A DNA stretch of 64,000 bases. Source: Rhodanobacter sp. B04 (GTDB lineage: Bacteria > Pseudomonadota > Gammaproteobacteria > Xanthomonadales > Rhodanobacteraceae). Within the stretch, counting starts at the first letter, position 1; every line of letters starts with the position of its first letter. The notes below the pieces were generated by a model. That model saw only the letters and a list, made by a program, of their open reading frames with translations. It made no database searches and was not told where the DNA came from. Positions 28,883 to 37,887 of this stretch are shown piece after piece. A program made the translations under genes and the position numbers. Location: NCBI RefSeq assembly GCF_002001125.1, contig NZ_MUNV01000018.1:48240-112239 (forward strand), read 5' to 3'.

Positions 28883-29344
28883 ATGAGCGCCGTACTGGAC
28901 AATCGCCACAGCCTGCTACCGGGACGCTTCGAGTTCCTGATGGGGCTGTATGCGGAGAATTATCACCGGCTGACGCGGCTGTTCGGTCCGCAGCAACTCG
29001 CACCCGGTCGTTATGTCTCCGACGTGGATGACGGACTGGACGTGCATCTGCATGTGCAGGAGTGCCATCCCTACACGCTGGAGCTCGAACTCACCTACGG
29101 CTTCGTCGACGAGCATACCGGCCAGCGCGCACCGTCAGCACAGCTGCGGATGTATACCGACGCGCATGTGGCCGAGGCCATGCATTGCCACCCGGGGCGA
29201 CATCTGTGGCAGGTGCTGGGGCCGTTCACGCCGGCGCATACGGTGTTCCAGCATCGCCTGCGCATGAACGGGTTTCTGTCGCGCTGGCTGGAGTACCTAG
29301 TGGAGCAGGGGCATTCCACCGGCACTTTGCGGCCAGAGGTATAG
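28883..29344 (+). CDS. DUF1249 family protein (YqiB-like)
   Basis: This 153-residue protein matches DUF1249, a conserved gammaproteobacterial family of unknown function. Family traits include LMGLYAENYHRLTRLFG and the terminal region NGFLSRWLEYLVEQGHS. It is soluble. The ATG at 28883 (MSAVLDNRHS) is preferred; a TTG at 28856 would add nine residues. It follows ppsR by 27 bases and may share its transcript. Confidence 0.82.
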   Translation: MSAVLDNRHSLLPGRFEFLMGLYAENYHRLTRLFGPQQLAPGRYVSDVDDGLDVHLHVQECHPYTLELELTYGFVDEHTGQRAPSAQLRMYTDAHVAEAMHCHPGRHLWQVLGPFTPAHTVFQHRLRMNGFLSRWLEYLVEQGHSTGTLRPEV

Positions 29345-29381
29345 TCAGTACCTTGAAGCAATGTGGCCTAGCGGAAGACAA

Positions 29382-29407
29382 CAAAAAACCCGCACAAGGC
29401 GGGCTTT
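29382..29407 (-). terminator. terminator after the tRNA-Asp/Glu/Ala cluster
   Basis: On the minus strand a short GC stem (AGCCCGC with GCGGGT) is followed by TTTTTTGTTG. It begins about 10 bases after the tRNA-Asp 3' end. Confidence 0.75.
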
Positions 29408-29416
29408 CCGTTTCAG

Positions 29417-29493
29417 TGGCGGAGCGGACGGGACTCGAACCCGCGACCTCCGGCGTGACAGGCCAGCATTCTAACCGACTGAACTACCGCTCC
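29417..29493 (-). tRNA. tRNA-Asp(GTC), second copy
   Basis: A 77-base tRNA with acceptor GGAGCGG pairing CCGCTCC, discriminator G, encoded CCA and anticodon GTC. It differs from the copy at 5262-5338 only in one compensated acceptor pair. Confidence 0.95.
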
Positions 29494-29523
29494 ACATTTC
29501 TTTCCAGCTATTGCGGGCCAACT

Positions 29524-29599
29524 TGGCGTCCCCACGGGGATTCGAACCCCGGTCGCCACCGTGAAAGGGTGATGTCCTAGGCCTCTAGACGATGGGGAC
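29524..29599 (-). tRNA. tRNA-Glu(TTC)
   Basis: A 76-base tRNA with acceptor GTCCCCA pairing TGGGGAC, discriminator G, encoded CCA and anticodon TTC in the CTTTCAC loop. Confidence 0.95.
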
Positions 29600-29608
29600 A
29601 ATTCAAGT

Positions 29609-29684
29609 TGGTGGAGCCAGGCGGGATCGAACCGCCGACCTCCTGCATGCCATGCAGGCGCTCTCCCAGCTGAGCTATGGCCCC
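29609..29684 (-). tRNA. tRNA-Ala(GGC)
   Basis: A 76-base tRNA with acceptor GGGGCCA pairing TGGCTCC (one G-U pair), discriminator A, encoded CCA and anticodon GGC. It is the first gene of the minus-strand Ala-Glu-Asp cluster. Confidence 0.94.
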
Positions 29685-29860
29685 GCCGCTGGAAGCCCGA
29701 AAGAATAGGTGGGGATCACAAGTTCGTCAAGCATTCGTAATGAAATAATTTCAAATCGATATGCAATCGCGACGGGTGTTGTCCGTCTTAGTGCCTGGCC
29801 TGCGGCTGTGTGCCGGCGAGGGCGCTGCTAGTCTTGGGGAGTCTTGTCGCAGGCCACTTC

Positions 29861-31633
29861 ATGCACGAACTGCAATTCATCCAGGATCTTGCCACGGTCA
29901 TGCTGGTCGCTGGGCTGACCACGGTGATCTTCCAGCGTCTGCGGCAGCCGGTGGTGCTTGGCTACATCATCGCGGGCCTGTTGATTGGCCCCTACATGCT
30001 GCCGGTGGTGTTCATCCACAACGAGCAGACCATCCGCACCCTTTCCGAGCTCGGCATGATCATGCTGCTGTTCGCGCTGGGGCTGGAATTCAGCCTGAAA
30101 AAACTTCGCGCGGTGGGTGGGCCGGCACTGGTGGCGGCGTTGTGCGAAATCGGGCTGATGCTGGCGGTCGGCTACGGGATTGGCCGCTTTTTCGGCTGGC
30201 GCTCCATGGATGCGCTGTTCCTGGGGGCGATGCTGTCGATGTCGTCCACCACGATCATCATGAAGGCGCTGGATGGCCTCAACCTCAAGCGCGAGCGTTT
30301 TGCGCAGTTGATGTTCGGCATCCTGATCATCGAGGACGTGCTGGCGATCGTCTTGATGGCCCTGTTGACCGGCATCGCCAGCACCGGCGATGTCGAGGCG
30401 GGCGAGGCGATGGCGGCGATCGGCCGGCTGACTCTGTTCATGGCGGTGTCGCTGGTGGTCGGGTTGCTGTTGGTGCCGCGGGTCGTCGACTACATTGCCC
30501 GGGTCAGTCGTGACGACGTGCTGCTGGTGGCCGTGCTCGGGCTCTGCTTCGGCTTCTGCCTGCTGGTGACCGAGATGGGCTACAGCATCGCGCTGGGCGC
30601 GTTCATGATCGGTGCGATCGTCGGTGAGGCCACCAGCGTTGCACGGATCGAGCAGATCGTCGGGCCGATACGCGACATGTTCAGCGCGGTGTTCTTCGTA
30701 GCGATCGGCATGCTGATCGATCCGGGGCTGCTGGTGCAGTATGCATGGCCGATCACCTTGGTGACCATCGTACTGGTGGTGGGCAAGGTGCTCAGCTGCA
30801 GTTTCGGCATCTTCATCACGGGCAACCATGGCCGCACGTCGCTGCGCGTTGGCATGGGCTTGGCGCAGATCGGCGAATTTTCTTTCGTGATCGCCTCGCT
30901 CGGGTTGAGCCTGAAGGTGACCAGCAGCTTCCTGTATCCGGTGGCGGTAGCCGTGTCGGCGATCACCACCTTCCTGACGCCATACCTGATCCGCAGCTCC
31001 GACCCGCTGGCAGACATGCTGAGGCGTCGCCTGCCAGCCGGCTTTACCGGCATGCTGACGGCCTATACCGAGTGGGTAGGCAGCATCAGCTTGCGTGGAC
31101 AGGGCGCCATGGTGGCAAAGATGATTCGCCGCCTGGTCTGGCACGTGATCATCAACATGCTGCTGGTGATCGCGGCCTTCCTGCTCATGGCCTATCTGTA
31201 CCGGCGCGGTGTATTCAACTGGGAGATCCTGGGCGGTCGCGAGCAGGTCATTCGCAGCGTGGCCTGGTCGCTCGCGGCGCTGGTGTCGTTGCCGATGATC
31301 GTGGCCGCCTATCGCAAGGCCACCGCGTTGGGCATGCTGCTGGCTGAACTGGGCGTTCCTGAACGGATCGGCGGCTCCAACACCTACCGGATCCGTTCCG
31401 TGCTGGCGCGGATCATCCCGCTCGCAGTGATGGTGCTGTTGGGCTTGTTGGTGGTGGCGCTGGCCTCGATCATCCTGCCGCCGCGCGAGGTGGCTATCGT
31501 GTTGCTGTTGCTGGGTATTCTGCTGACCTGGCTGTTGTGGCGCGTGCTGGTCCAGATCCATGCCCGCCTGCAGGCGGCGCTGCGCGACACCATCGACAAG
31601 CCTGGCCGGCCTGATGACGGCCACGATGCGTGA
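29861..31633 (+). CDS. CPA2-family monovalent cation:proton antiporter (KefB-like, without TrkA-N)
   Basis: The 590-residue membrane protein has about 12 antiporter helices (IFQRLRQPVVLGYIIAGLLI, LFALGLEFSLKKLR, GAMLSMSSTTIIMKAL, FFVAIGMLIDPGLL). Further membrane segments at the C-terminus follow a cytoplasmic stretch. It lacks the C-terminal NAD-binding TrkA-N domain seen in KefB and KefC. The family exchanges K+ or Na+ for protons; the ion is not determinable here. The ATG at 29861 (MHELQFIQDL) gives the typical start. Confidence 0.88.
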   Translation: MHELQFIQDLATVMLVAGLTTVIFQRLRQPVVLGYIIAGLLIGPYMLPVVFIHNEQTIRTLSELGMIMLLFALGLEFSLKKLRAVGGPALVAALCEIGLMLAVGYGIGRFFGWRSMDALFLGAMLSMSSTTIIMKALDGLNLKRERFAQLMFGILIIEDVLAIVLMALLTGIASTGDVEAGEAMAAIGRLTLFMAVSLVVGLLLVPRVVDYIARVSRDDVLLVAVLGLCFGFCLLVTEMGYSIALGAFMIGAIVGEATSVARIEQIVGPIRDMFSAVFFVAIGMLIDPGLLVQYAWPITLVTIVLVVGKVLSCSFGIFITGNHGRTSLRVGMGLAQIGEFSFVIASLGLSLKVTSSFLYPVAVAVSAITTFLTPYLIRSSDPLADMLRRRLPAGFTGMLTAYTEWVGSISLRGQGAMVAKMIRRLVWHVIINMLLVIAAFLLMAYLYRRGVFNWEILGGREQVIRSVAWSLAALVSLPMIVAAYRKATALGMLLAELGVPERIGGSNTYRIRSVLARIIPLAVMVLLGLLVVALASIILPPREVAIVLLLLGILLTWLLWRVLVQIHARLQAALRDTIDKPGRPDDGHDA

Positions 31634-31813
31634 GTTATCTGCCGTACGGCGGCGCATCGCGTGGAAGCCGGAAACTTGAACCTTTATGCCGACTGACGGT
31701 CGCAGCCTTGCAACGTTGCCAAGACCGGACAAGCACCGCACAATGCGTGGCCTGCCTCCATCGGGGGGGCCCGGCCGGCAACGCCGGCATATCCAAACAC
31801 GAGGGAGTTTCGA

Positions 31814-32584
31814 ATGAAGCATTTTCTGCGTCCCACGCTGACGGCGGCCGCGATGGCTGTTGCGCTGGGCATGACGGCGGGTGTGTACGCCCAGGCCGCC
31901 AAGACTGGCACCGCCAGCAGCACCGCAGGCACGATCGACAAGGCCAAGGTCAGCTACATCGTCGGTTACCAGCTGGGCCAGTCGATCCAGCCGATCATGC
32001 GCGACGAGCTGGACTCGGCCGCGGTGGCGCGTGCGGTGCAGGCCGCCCTGTCGGGCCAGAAGCCGACCATCACCCCGGAAGAGGCCAAGCAGGTCATGGA
32101 GCCCTTCATGGCCAAGATGCAGGCCAAGTACCAGGCTGAAATGACTGCGCTGGCTGCGAAGAACAAGAGCGAAGGCGAGGCCTTCCTGGCCAAGAACAAG
32201 ACTGCTCCCGGTGTGAAGACTACCGCCTCGGGCCTGCAGTATCAGGTGCTCAGCCAGGGTACCGGTGCTCGCCCGGGTCCGAACGACACCGTCGAGATCA
32301 ACTATACCGGCACCCTGATCAACGGCCAGGTGTTCGATGCTTCTTCCCAGCACAATCCGCCGGGTCCATCCAAGATCCCGCTGTCTGGCGTGATTCCTGG
32401 CTTCCGTGAAGGCCTGCAGCTGATGCAGGTGGGCGGCCATTACAAGCTGTTCATTCCGTCATCGCTGGCTTATGGCTCCGAGCCGCAGCAGCAGATGGCC
32501 CCGAATGAAACGTTGATCTTCGACGTGACCCTGGTCAGCACGGCGCCGACGCCGGCCGGTGCAGGCGGTCCTGACGGCAAGTAA
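31814..32584 (+). CDS. FKBP-type peptidyl-prolyl isomerase (Mip/FkpA-like)
   Basis: This 256-residue periplasmic protein has a signal peptide cleaved after GVYAQA, an N-terminal dimerisation region (VSYIVGYQLGQSIQ) and a C-terminal FKBP domain. The FKBP part has VEINYTGTLINGQVFDAS, GVIPGFREGLQLM and LAYGSEPQQQMAPNETLIFD. It accelerates proline isomerisation in exported proteins. GAGGGAG precedes the ATG at 31814. It stands alone between its own promoter region and a strong terminator. Confidence 0.93.
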   Translation: MKHFLRPTLTAAAMAVALGMTAGVYAQAAKTGTASSTAGTIDKAKVSYIVGYQLGQSIQPIMRDELDSAAVARAVQAALSGQKPTITPEEAKQVMEPFMAKMQAKYQAEMTALAAKNKSEGEAFLAKNKTAPGVKTTASGLQYQVLSQGTGARPGPNDTVEINYTGTLINGQVFDASSQHNPPGPSKIPLSGVIPGFREGLQLMQVGGHYKLFIPSSLAYGSEPQQQMAPNETLIFDVTLVSTAPTPAGAGGPDGK

Positions 32585-32618
32585 TCAAGCCGCCGCGGAA
32601 TCACCGCAGTGACATCAC

Positions 32619-32650
32619 GAAGGGGCGCGAAGCGATTCGCGCCCCTTCTG
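32619..32650 (+). terminator. terminator after the FKBP gene
   Basis: A perfect 13-bp stem (32619-32631 with 32636-32648) with a 4-nt loop is followed by TGTGTCT. It lies 35 bases after the stop codon. Confidence 0.75.
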
Positions 32651-32727
32651 TGTCTGGTGCGGCAGCCCATGCCGCTGCCATTGCGCGGTTAGAATAGGCG
32701 GCTCATCTCAAGGAACTCGTCGCGACG

Positions 32728-34071
32728 ATGATGAAGGTCACGATCTTTGGTACCGGTTATGTCGGTCTGGTCACCGGCGCCTGCCTGGCGGAAATGGGCA
32801 ACCACGTGGTCTGCGTCGATATCGATGCGGCCAAGATCGAGCGCCTGAAACGCGGCGAGATTCCCATCTACGAACCGGGCCTGGAAGCGATCGTCAAACG
32901 CAATCATGCCGGCGGCCAGCTGGGTTTCACCACGGATTCGGCGGCTTCGATCGCGCATGGCGAGGTGATCTTCATCGCCGTTGGCACGCCACCGGATGAA
33001 GATGGCAGTGCGGACCTCAGCTATGTGCTGGAGGTGGCTCGTACGGTTGGTCGCCAGCTGGATCGTTATGCTGTTGTAGTGAACAAATCGACGGTGCCGG
33101 TAGGTACCGCCGACCGTGTTCGTGAAGCGATTGCAGGCGAACTGGCCGCACGACAGAAGTCGGTTGCGTTCGATGTGGTGTCCAATCCGGAATTCCTGAA
33201 GGAAGGCGCCGCCGTGGAGGATTGCCTGCGGCCGGACCGGATCATCGTGGGCGCCTCCAGCGAGCGTGCAGTGGCGGTGTTGCGCAAGCTGTATGCGCCC
33301 TTCAACCGCAATCACGACCGCATGGTGGTGATGGATGAGCGCTCGGCCGAGCTGACCAAGTACGCGGCCAATGCGATGCTTGCGACCAAGATCAGTTTCA
33401 TGAACGAAATCGCGAATATCGCCGAACGGGTAGGCGCCGACGTCGAACTGGTGCGCCAGGGCATCGGCTCCGATCCGCGAATCGGTTATCACTTCATCTA
33501 TCCGGGCGCCGGTTATGGCGGCTCCTGTTTTCCCAAGGACGTGCAGGCGCTCGAGCGCACGGCGCGCAGTTATGGCTATCACGCCCGTCTGCTCGAAGCG
33601 GTCGAGGCGGTGAACCATGACCAGAAGGCCAAATTGTACGAACTGATCTCGCGCCATTTTCACGGCCGGCTCGCAGGCAGGACCATCGCGCTGTGGGGAC
33701 TGGCGTTCAAGCCGAACACCGACGACATGCGCGAGGCGTCCAGCCGGTATCTGATGGAAGCATTGTGGAATGCTGGCGCGAAGGTGCGCGCGTTCGATCC
33801 GGAGGCGCGTGAGGAGGCGCGCCGGCTGTACGGCGAGCGCGACGACTTGGTTTTGTGCGAGCACGCGCACGATGCCCTGCAGGGCGCCGATGTGCTGGCC
33901 GTAGTGACCGAGTGGAAGACGTTTCGCAGCCCGGATTTCGCGCGTATCCGCACGGCGCTGGCCGAGCCGGCGATCTTCGATGGACGTAATCTGTACGACC
34001 CCGTGGCGGTGGAAGAGGCTGGTCTGGCCTATTACGGCATCGGCCGCGGCCGCAGCCTGCGGGTGTCCTGA
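32728..34071 (+). CDS. ugd: UDP-glucose 6-dehydrogenase
   Basis: Ugd oxidises UDP-glucose to UDP-glucuronate with two NAD+, for polysaccharide or lipid A precursor synthesis. The 447-residue protein starts with a Rossmann motif ([18 protein letters not shown]). It has [20 protein letters not shown], catalytic Cys in [12 protein letters not shown], and the C-terminal UDP-binding domain ([15 protein letters not shown]). It overlaps slyX by one base. Confidence 0.96.
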   Translation: MMKVTIFGTGYVGLVTGACLAEMGNHVVCVDIDAAKIERLKRGEIPIYEPGLEAIVKRNHAGGQLGFTTDSAASIAHGEVIFIAVGTPPDEDGSADLSYVLEVARTVGRQLDRYAVVVNKSTVPVGTADRVREAIAGELAARQKSVAFDVVSNPEFLKEGAAVEDCLRPDRIIVGASSERAVAVLRKLYAPFNRNHDRMVVMDERSAELTKYAANAMLATKISFMNEIANIAERVGADVELVRQGIGSDPRIGYHFIYPGAGYGGSCFPKDVQALERTARSYGYHARLLEAVEAVNHDQKAKLYELISRHFHGRLAGRTIALWGLAFKPNTDDMREASSRYLMEALWNAGAKVRAFDPEAREEARRLYGERDDLVLCEHAHDALQGADVLAVVTEWKTFRSPDFARIRTALAEPAIFDGRNLYDPVAVEEAGLAYYGIGRGRSLRVS

Positions 34072-34292
34072 TGAATGCAAACGAGGTACTTGAGCAGCGG
34101 CTTGACGAAATGGAGGTCAAACTGACTTTCGTCGATGACACGGTGCAGGCTCTGGCGAGTGCGGATGCCAGCTTGTCGCAGCGCATTGCCGGGCTGGAGC
34201 GGGCCTTGCGCGAGCTGCGAGGCGAACTTTCCGCCATGCGCGTTGCGCAGGCGGACGATCCGCACAGCGAGCCACCACCTCCACACTACTGA
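34071..34292 (+). CDS. slyX: SlyX family protein
   Basis: A 73-residue coiled-coil protein of the SlyX family, function unknown. It has the heptad pattern (LEQRLDEMEVKLTFVDDTVQ) and the typical Pro-rich end PPPPHY. Its ATG overlaps the ugd stop (ATGA), so it is translated from the same mRNA. Confidence 0.9.
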   Translation: MNANEVLEQRLDEMEVKLTFVDDTVQALASADASLSQRIAGLERALRELRGELSAMRVAQADDPHSEPPPPHY

Positions 34293-34322
34293 TACCCAGA
34301 TCACCGACCACGGATCAAACTC

Positions 34323-34922
34323 ATGGCCGATTCCCTGCGCGATCAGCTGCTCAAGAGCGGCATCGTCAAACAGGTTCAAGCAAACCGGGTCCAGACGGAT
34401 CGGGCCCGCGAGGACCAGCGCCGTCCGGCGCCGCCATCGCCCGGCAAGCCCCAGCGCAAGGGCGAAAAACCGCGTGCGCCAGCGCACGTGTCACGACCGC
34501 CGCGGCAGAGTCAGCCGGATATCGACCTGGCCAAGGCCTATGCGATCCGCGCACAGACCGAAGCCAGCGAACGCAAGCGAGCCGAGCAGGAAGTGGCGGA
34601 GCAGGCCAGGTTACGGCGCGAGCGCAAGCTGAAGATCCAGCAGCTGCTGGATGGCAAGACGCAGAACAAGGCCGAGGCTGATCAGCCGCGCAACTTCGAA
34701 TACGGCGGCAAGATTCGCCGGGTGCATGTCGACAGTGCACAGCTGGCGGCACTCAATGCAGGCGAGCTGGGCGTGGTGCAGCAGGCTGGCCGTTATTTCC
34801 TGGTCAGCCGCGAGATCGCCGAGCAGGTGCGCGACATCGATCCGCAGCAGCTTGCCTTGCTGGTCGATCCTGCCGCCGCCGGCGTGGGTGACGATGGTGT
34901 GCCTGACGACCTGATGTGGTGA
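34323..34922 (+). CDS. DUF2058 (YaiL) family protein
   Basis: The 199-residue basic protein matches DUF2058/YaiL, a nucleoprotein-like family. It begins MADSLRDQLLKSGIVKQ, has a long charged helix (ASERKRAEQEVAEQ) and ends with the conserved globular part (VHVDSAQLAALNAGELGVVQ, YFLVSREIAEQV). The role is unknown. It follows slyX closely and is probably the last gene of the ugd transcript. Confidence 0.86.
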   Translation: MADSLRDQLLKSGIVKQVQANRVQTDRAREDQRRPAPPSPGKPQRKGEKPRAPAHVSRPPRQSQPDIDLAKAYAIRAQTEASERKRAEQEVAEQARLRRERKLKIQQLLDGKTQNKAEADQPRNFEYGGKIRRVHVDSAQLAALNAGELGVVQQAGRYFLVSREIAEQVRDIDPQQLALLVDPAAAGVGDDGVPDDLMW

Positions 34923-34943
34923 GCATGGCGGGTCCCGGTACAC

Positions 34944-34971
34944 AAACGCCTGGCCATGGCCAGGCGTTGTC
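34944..34971. terminator. bidirectional terminator between the YaiL gene and fadB
   Basis: A perfect 10-bp stem around CATG (34945-34954 with 34959-34968) lies between two convergent genes. The flanks are short on T. Confidence 0.65.
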
Positions 34972-35008
34972 ATGACGGCGGCAGAGCCGCCGATCGACTC
35001 GCGGGTTG

Positions 35009-37075
35009 CTACGGAAGTTCGAAGCCAGTTTGCCGCAGGGCCGGATGATCCCAGCCGTTCTTCGGCTTGAAGCGATCGCCATAGCGCTGGGCCAGTTGCT
35101 CCAGTCTTGCCTTGAGCTTGTCGGCGCCTTCGCTGCGCGCGTACTGGATCGGGCCGCCGCGGAACGGGGCGAAGCCGGTGCCGAAGATCACACCGGCATC
35201 GAGCAGGTCGGCATCGTCGACCACGCCATCGGCGAGGCAGGCGACCGCCTCGTTGACCATCGGCAGGACCATGCGCTCCTGCAGGTCCGGCGGCATCACA
35301 TAGTCCTTGTCGACCTCGGGTTTCTGCGGTTTGCCGTCCTGCCACACGTACAGACCCTGGCCGTCCTTCTTGCCGCGTTTGCCGGCCTCGAGTTTGTCGT
35401 CCAGGCCCGGCGGGACTTCCAGTCCGAGGAAGGGCGCGAGTTCCTTGCCGACCGAGGCGCACACATCCAGCCCCACGGTATCGGCCAGTTCGATCGGTCC
35501 CATCGGCATGCCGAATTTCTTCGCCTCGCGATCCAGTACCGGGCCAGGCACGCCCTCGCTGTAAAGCCGCATCGCTTCGAGCAGGTAAGGCATTAGGATG
35601 CGGTTGACCAGGAAGCCCGGGCTGCCCTTGACCGCCACCGGCAACTTGCCGATCGCCTTGCAGAACGCCAGCGCGCGCTTCTCGATCGCGGGATCGAGCT
35701 GATCGTGCCGTACCACTTCGACCAGCGGCATCTGGGCCACCGGATTGAAGAAGTGCAGGCCGAGGAAGCGTTGCGGCGCACTCAGGTTCTTGCGCAGCGC
35801 GTCCAGCGGAATGCTGGAGGTGTTGCTGGCGAGGATCTCGTCGGACTGGAACTGCGGCTCGATGCCGGCATACAGCGCCTGTTTGGCCTCGATGTTTTCG
35901 AAGATCGCCTCGATCGCCAGATCGGCGGTGGCGACACCCTTGCCCTCGACATCGGCACGCAGCCGACGGAGCGTTTCCTCGACCTTTTCGGGTGTCTTCA
36001 GCTTCTTCTCGTAGAGCTGGCGGGCGCGATCCAGTGCAGGCTGGATGAACTTCATCTCGCGATCCTGCAGGGTTACCTCGAAGCCCTTGAACGCAGCCCA
36101 GGCGGCGATGTCGCCGCCCATCACGCCAGCACCGACGACGTGCACGCGCTTGATGCCCGCATCGGTGCCGCCGCCCTGGCCCTTCAACCGCTCCTGCAGG
36201 AAGAAGATCCGGATCAGGTTCTGCGCCGTGGGCGTCTTTGCCAGCTTCGCCACCGAACGTGCTTCCAGCTTCAACCGCTGCTGGATATCGGAGCTACCCC
36301 GCTTCCACACATCGATCATGGCGAATGGGGCCGGGTAGTGCTCCTTGCGCACCTTCGCGGCGGTCTGCTTGAGCACCATCGGCGCCAGGACCTGCCGTGC
36401 CAGCCAGGTGTTGCTCGCCCATGCCTTGGCGCGACGCGCGAACGGATGCGCCTGCGGGCGGCGCAACAGCAGGCGTGCCTCGACCAGCAGCTCCTCGGGG
36501 CGGGCGAGGCGATCGACCACGCCCAGCGCCAGCGAGCGTTTCGCCGACAGCGATTTGCCGGTCAGCATCAACGGCAGCGCCTCGGTCGCGCCGATCAGGC
36601 GCGGCAACCGTGCGGTGCCGCCCCAGCCGGGATGAATGCCGAGCATCACTTCAGGCAGCGCGATCCGGGTCTTGTCGTCGTCGGCCGCGATGCGCTGGCG
36701 ACAGGCCAGGATCAGTTCGGTGCCGCCACCCATGCAGGCGCCGTGCACGGCAGCCACCGTGGGGCAGGGCAGGCGCGCCAGCGCCTCGTAGACACGCTGG
36801 CCATGCTCGATGTTTTCCAGCACGGTGTCGTGCTTCGCATATTCGACGAAGGCCTTGATGTCGGCGCCTACCGCAAACCCCGCAGGCTTGGCCGAGTGGA
36901 TGACGACACCGGCCGGCTTTTCGATACCCAGCCGCTCGACGATCTGTTCGAGCTCGTCCAGCACCGCGCGCGAAATCGCATTGACGCTGCTGTCGGCGCG
37001 GTCGAGAGTCAGCGTGACGATGCCATCGTCGCCCTCGCTGGTTTTCCAGTGGTTGAAGCGCAATCCTTCGAACAT
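35009..37075 (-). CDS. fadB: fatty-acid oxidation complex alpha subunit (enoyl-CoA hydratase / 3-hydroxyacyl-CoA dehydrogenase)
   Basis: This bifunctional enzyme hydrates enoyl-CoA and oxidises 3-hydroxyacyl-CoA in beta-oxidation. The 688-residue chain has an N-terminal crotonase domain (FAVGADIKAF, GACMGGGTELILAC, PEVMLGIHPGWGGT) and a central NAD-binding domain (VHVVGAGVMGGDIAAWAAF). The C-terminal dehydrogenase domains follow (GLHFFNPVAQMPLVEVV, PGFLVNRILMPYLLEA). No thiolase gene (fadA) is adjacent, so the beta subunit is elsewhere. ATG 37075 is preferred; GTG 37084 would add three residues. No clear ribosome binding site is seen. It might be fadJ-like rather than fadB. Confidence 0.9.
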   Translation of the reverse strand: MFEGLRFNHWKTSEGDDGIVTLTLDRADSSVNAISRAVLDELEQIVERLGIEKPAGVVIHSAKPAGFAVGADIKAFVEYAKHDTVLENIEHGQRVYEALARLPCPTVAAVHGACMGGGTELILACRQRIAADDDKTRIALPEVMLGIHPGWGGTARLPRLIGATEALPLMLTGKSLSAKRSLALGVVDRLARPEELLVEARLLLRRPQAHPFARRAKAWASNTWLARQVLAPMVLKQTAAKVRKEHYPAPFAMIDVWKRGSSDIQQRLKLEARSVAKLAKTPTAQNLIRIFFLQERLKGQGGGTDAGIKRVHVVGAGVMGGDIAAWAAFKGFEVTLQDREMKFIQPALDRARQLYEKKLKTPEKVEETLRRLRADVEGKGVATADLAIEAIFENIEAKQALYAGIEPQFQSDEILASNTSSIPLDALRKNLSAPQRFLGLHFFNPVAQMPLVEVVRHDQLDPAIEKRALAFCKAIGKLPVAVKGSPGFLVNRILMPYLLEAMRLYSEGVPGPVLDREAKKFGMPMGPIELADTVGLDVCASVGKELAPFLGLEVPPGLDDKLEAGKRGKKDGQGLYVWQDGKPQKPEVDKDYVMPPDLQERMVLPMVNEAVACLADGVVDDADLLDAGVIFGTGFAPFRGGPIQYARSEGADKLKARLEQLAQRYGDRFKPKNGWDHPALRQTGFELP

Positions 37076-37379
37076 GGGGGGCACAAGCGTTGGAGGAGGA
37101 GGTTTGAACCATACCGTCCTGCCGGCATGATTGCGAGATGTGACGGGCGTGCTTGACCGTAGCGGGGAAGCGGGTATGAAATCGGATCGCCGCCGGGAAC
37201 CGGCCTGCCGACGCGTTCAGGTTGGGCAGGGATATCCAGGGGACGGGTCGCCTGACTGGACGGCTGGGCGGTCAGGCATGTTTCAATGAGCCATGCCCAG
37301 CCGCTGGGCTGGATGGATGGCGTCGCCAGGGAGTTGGTCTCATCGTGATACGACACAGGCACTGCAGGACGGGGACGCA

Positions 37380-37874
37380 ATGACTTCCGTGATGGTCTCC
37401 GCCCCGCGGCAAATCGGTGCCGAAATCTTCGAGCGCATCCTGGCGGCGCCCAGCGGCCTGGTGGTGCTGGACAGCAAGGATGTGCATGACCTGATCGGCC
37501 AGTTCCGTACGCTGGCCAGGCATACCGGCCAGGCCGTCTATCTGTGGCAACCGGATACCGGCCTCAGCAGCCTGCGCGACGCGCACGTGCGGGTGCCGGA
37601 TTGCCAGCGGCTTGGCAACGCGCTGCGCTACATGCAGCAGAGCATGCATTTCGGCGTCTATTTCCTGGTGGGTCTGGAATTGCCGTTGTCGGCGATGGAT
37701 GCCACCTTGCTGCGCCAGTTGGCCCGGGCACCGAAGGAGCATATGCGGCGGGTCGTGCTGGTCGGTGCCCCGGCGGCGTTGGCTGAGCATCTTGGCGAGT
37801 TGGCCAGCCATGTGAGCAGCGAAGACAGCCAGCCGCGGCGCTTGCGCCTGCGCGATGGTCGCTGGCTGGTTTGA
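37380..37874 (+). CDS. hypothetical protein upstream of the GGDEF/EAL gene
   Basis: I do not recognise a named family in this 164-residue protein. It looks soluble with an alpha/beta pattern: FERILAAPSGLVVLDSKDVH, TGQAVYLWQPDTGL and MRRVVLVGAPAALAEHL resemble strand-helix units of a P-loop-like fold, but no Walker motif is present. It ends 13 bases before the next gene and is probably co-transcribed with it. An accessory role in cyclic-di-GMP signalling is a contextual guess. Confidence 0.7.
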   Translation: MTSVMVSAPRQIGAEIFERILAAPSGLVVLDSKDVHDLIGQFRTLARHTGQAVYLWQPDTGLSSLRDAHVRVPDCQRLGNALRYMQQSMHFGVYFLVGLELPLSAMDATLLRQLARAPKEHMRRVVLVGAPAALAEHLGELASHVSSEDSQPRRLRLRDGRWLV

Positions 37875-37887
37875 GGTGGATGCGCGC

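Noticed and set aside
29062..29580. Frame giving ERTGLEPATSGV-type peptide
   Set aside because: This is the antisense of tRNA-Asp and tRNA-Glu, a well-known false protein, plus a shifted frame of the DUF1249 gene.
29828..32440. 870-codon open frame opposite the antiporter and FKBP genes
   Set aside because: It spans two real genes on the other strand and has a low-complexity Gln/His/Arg composition.
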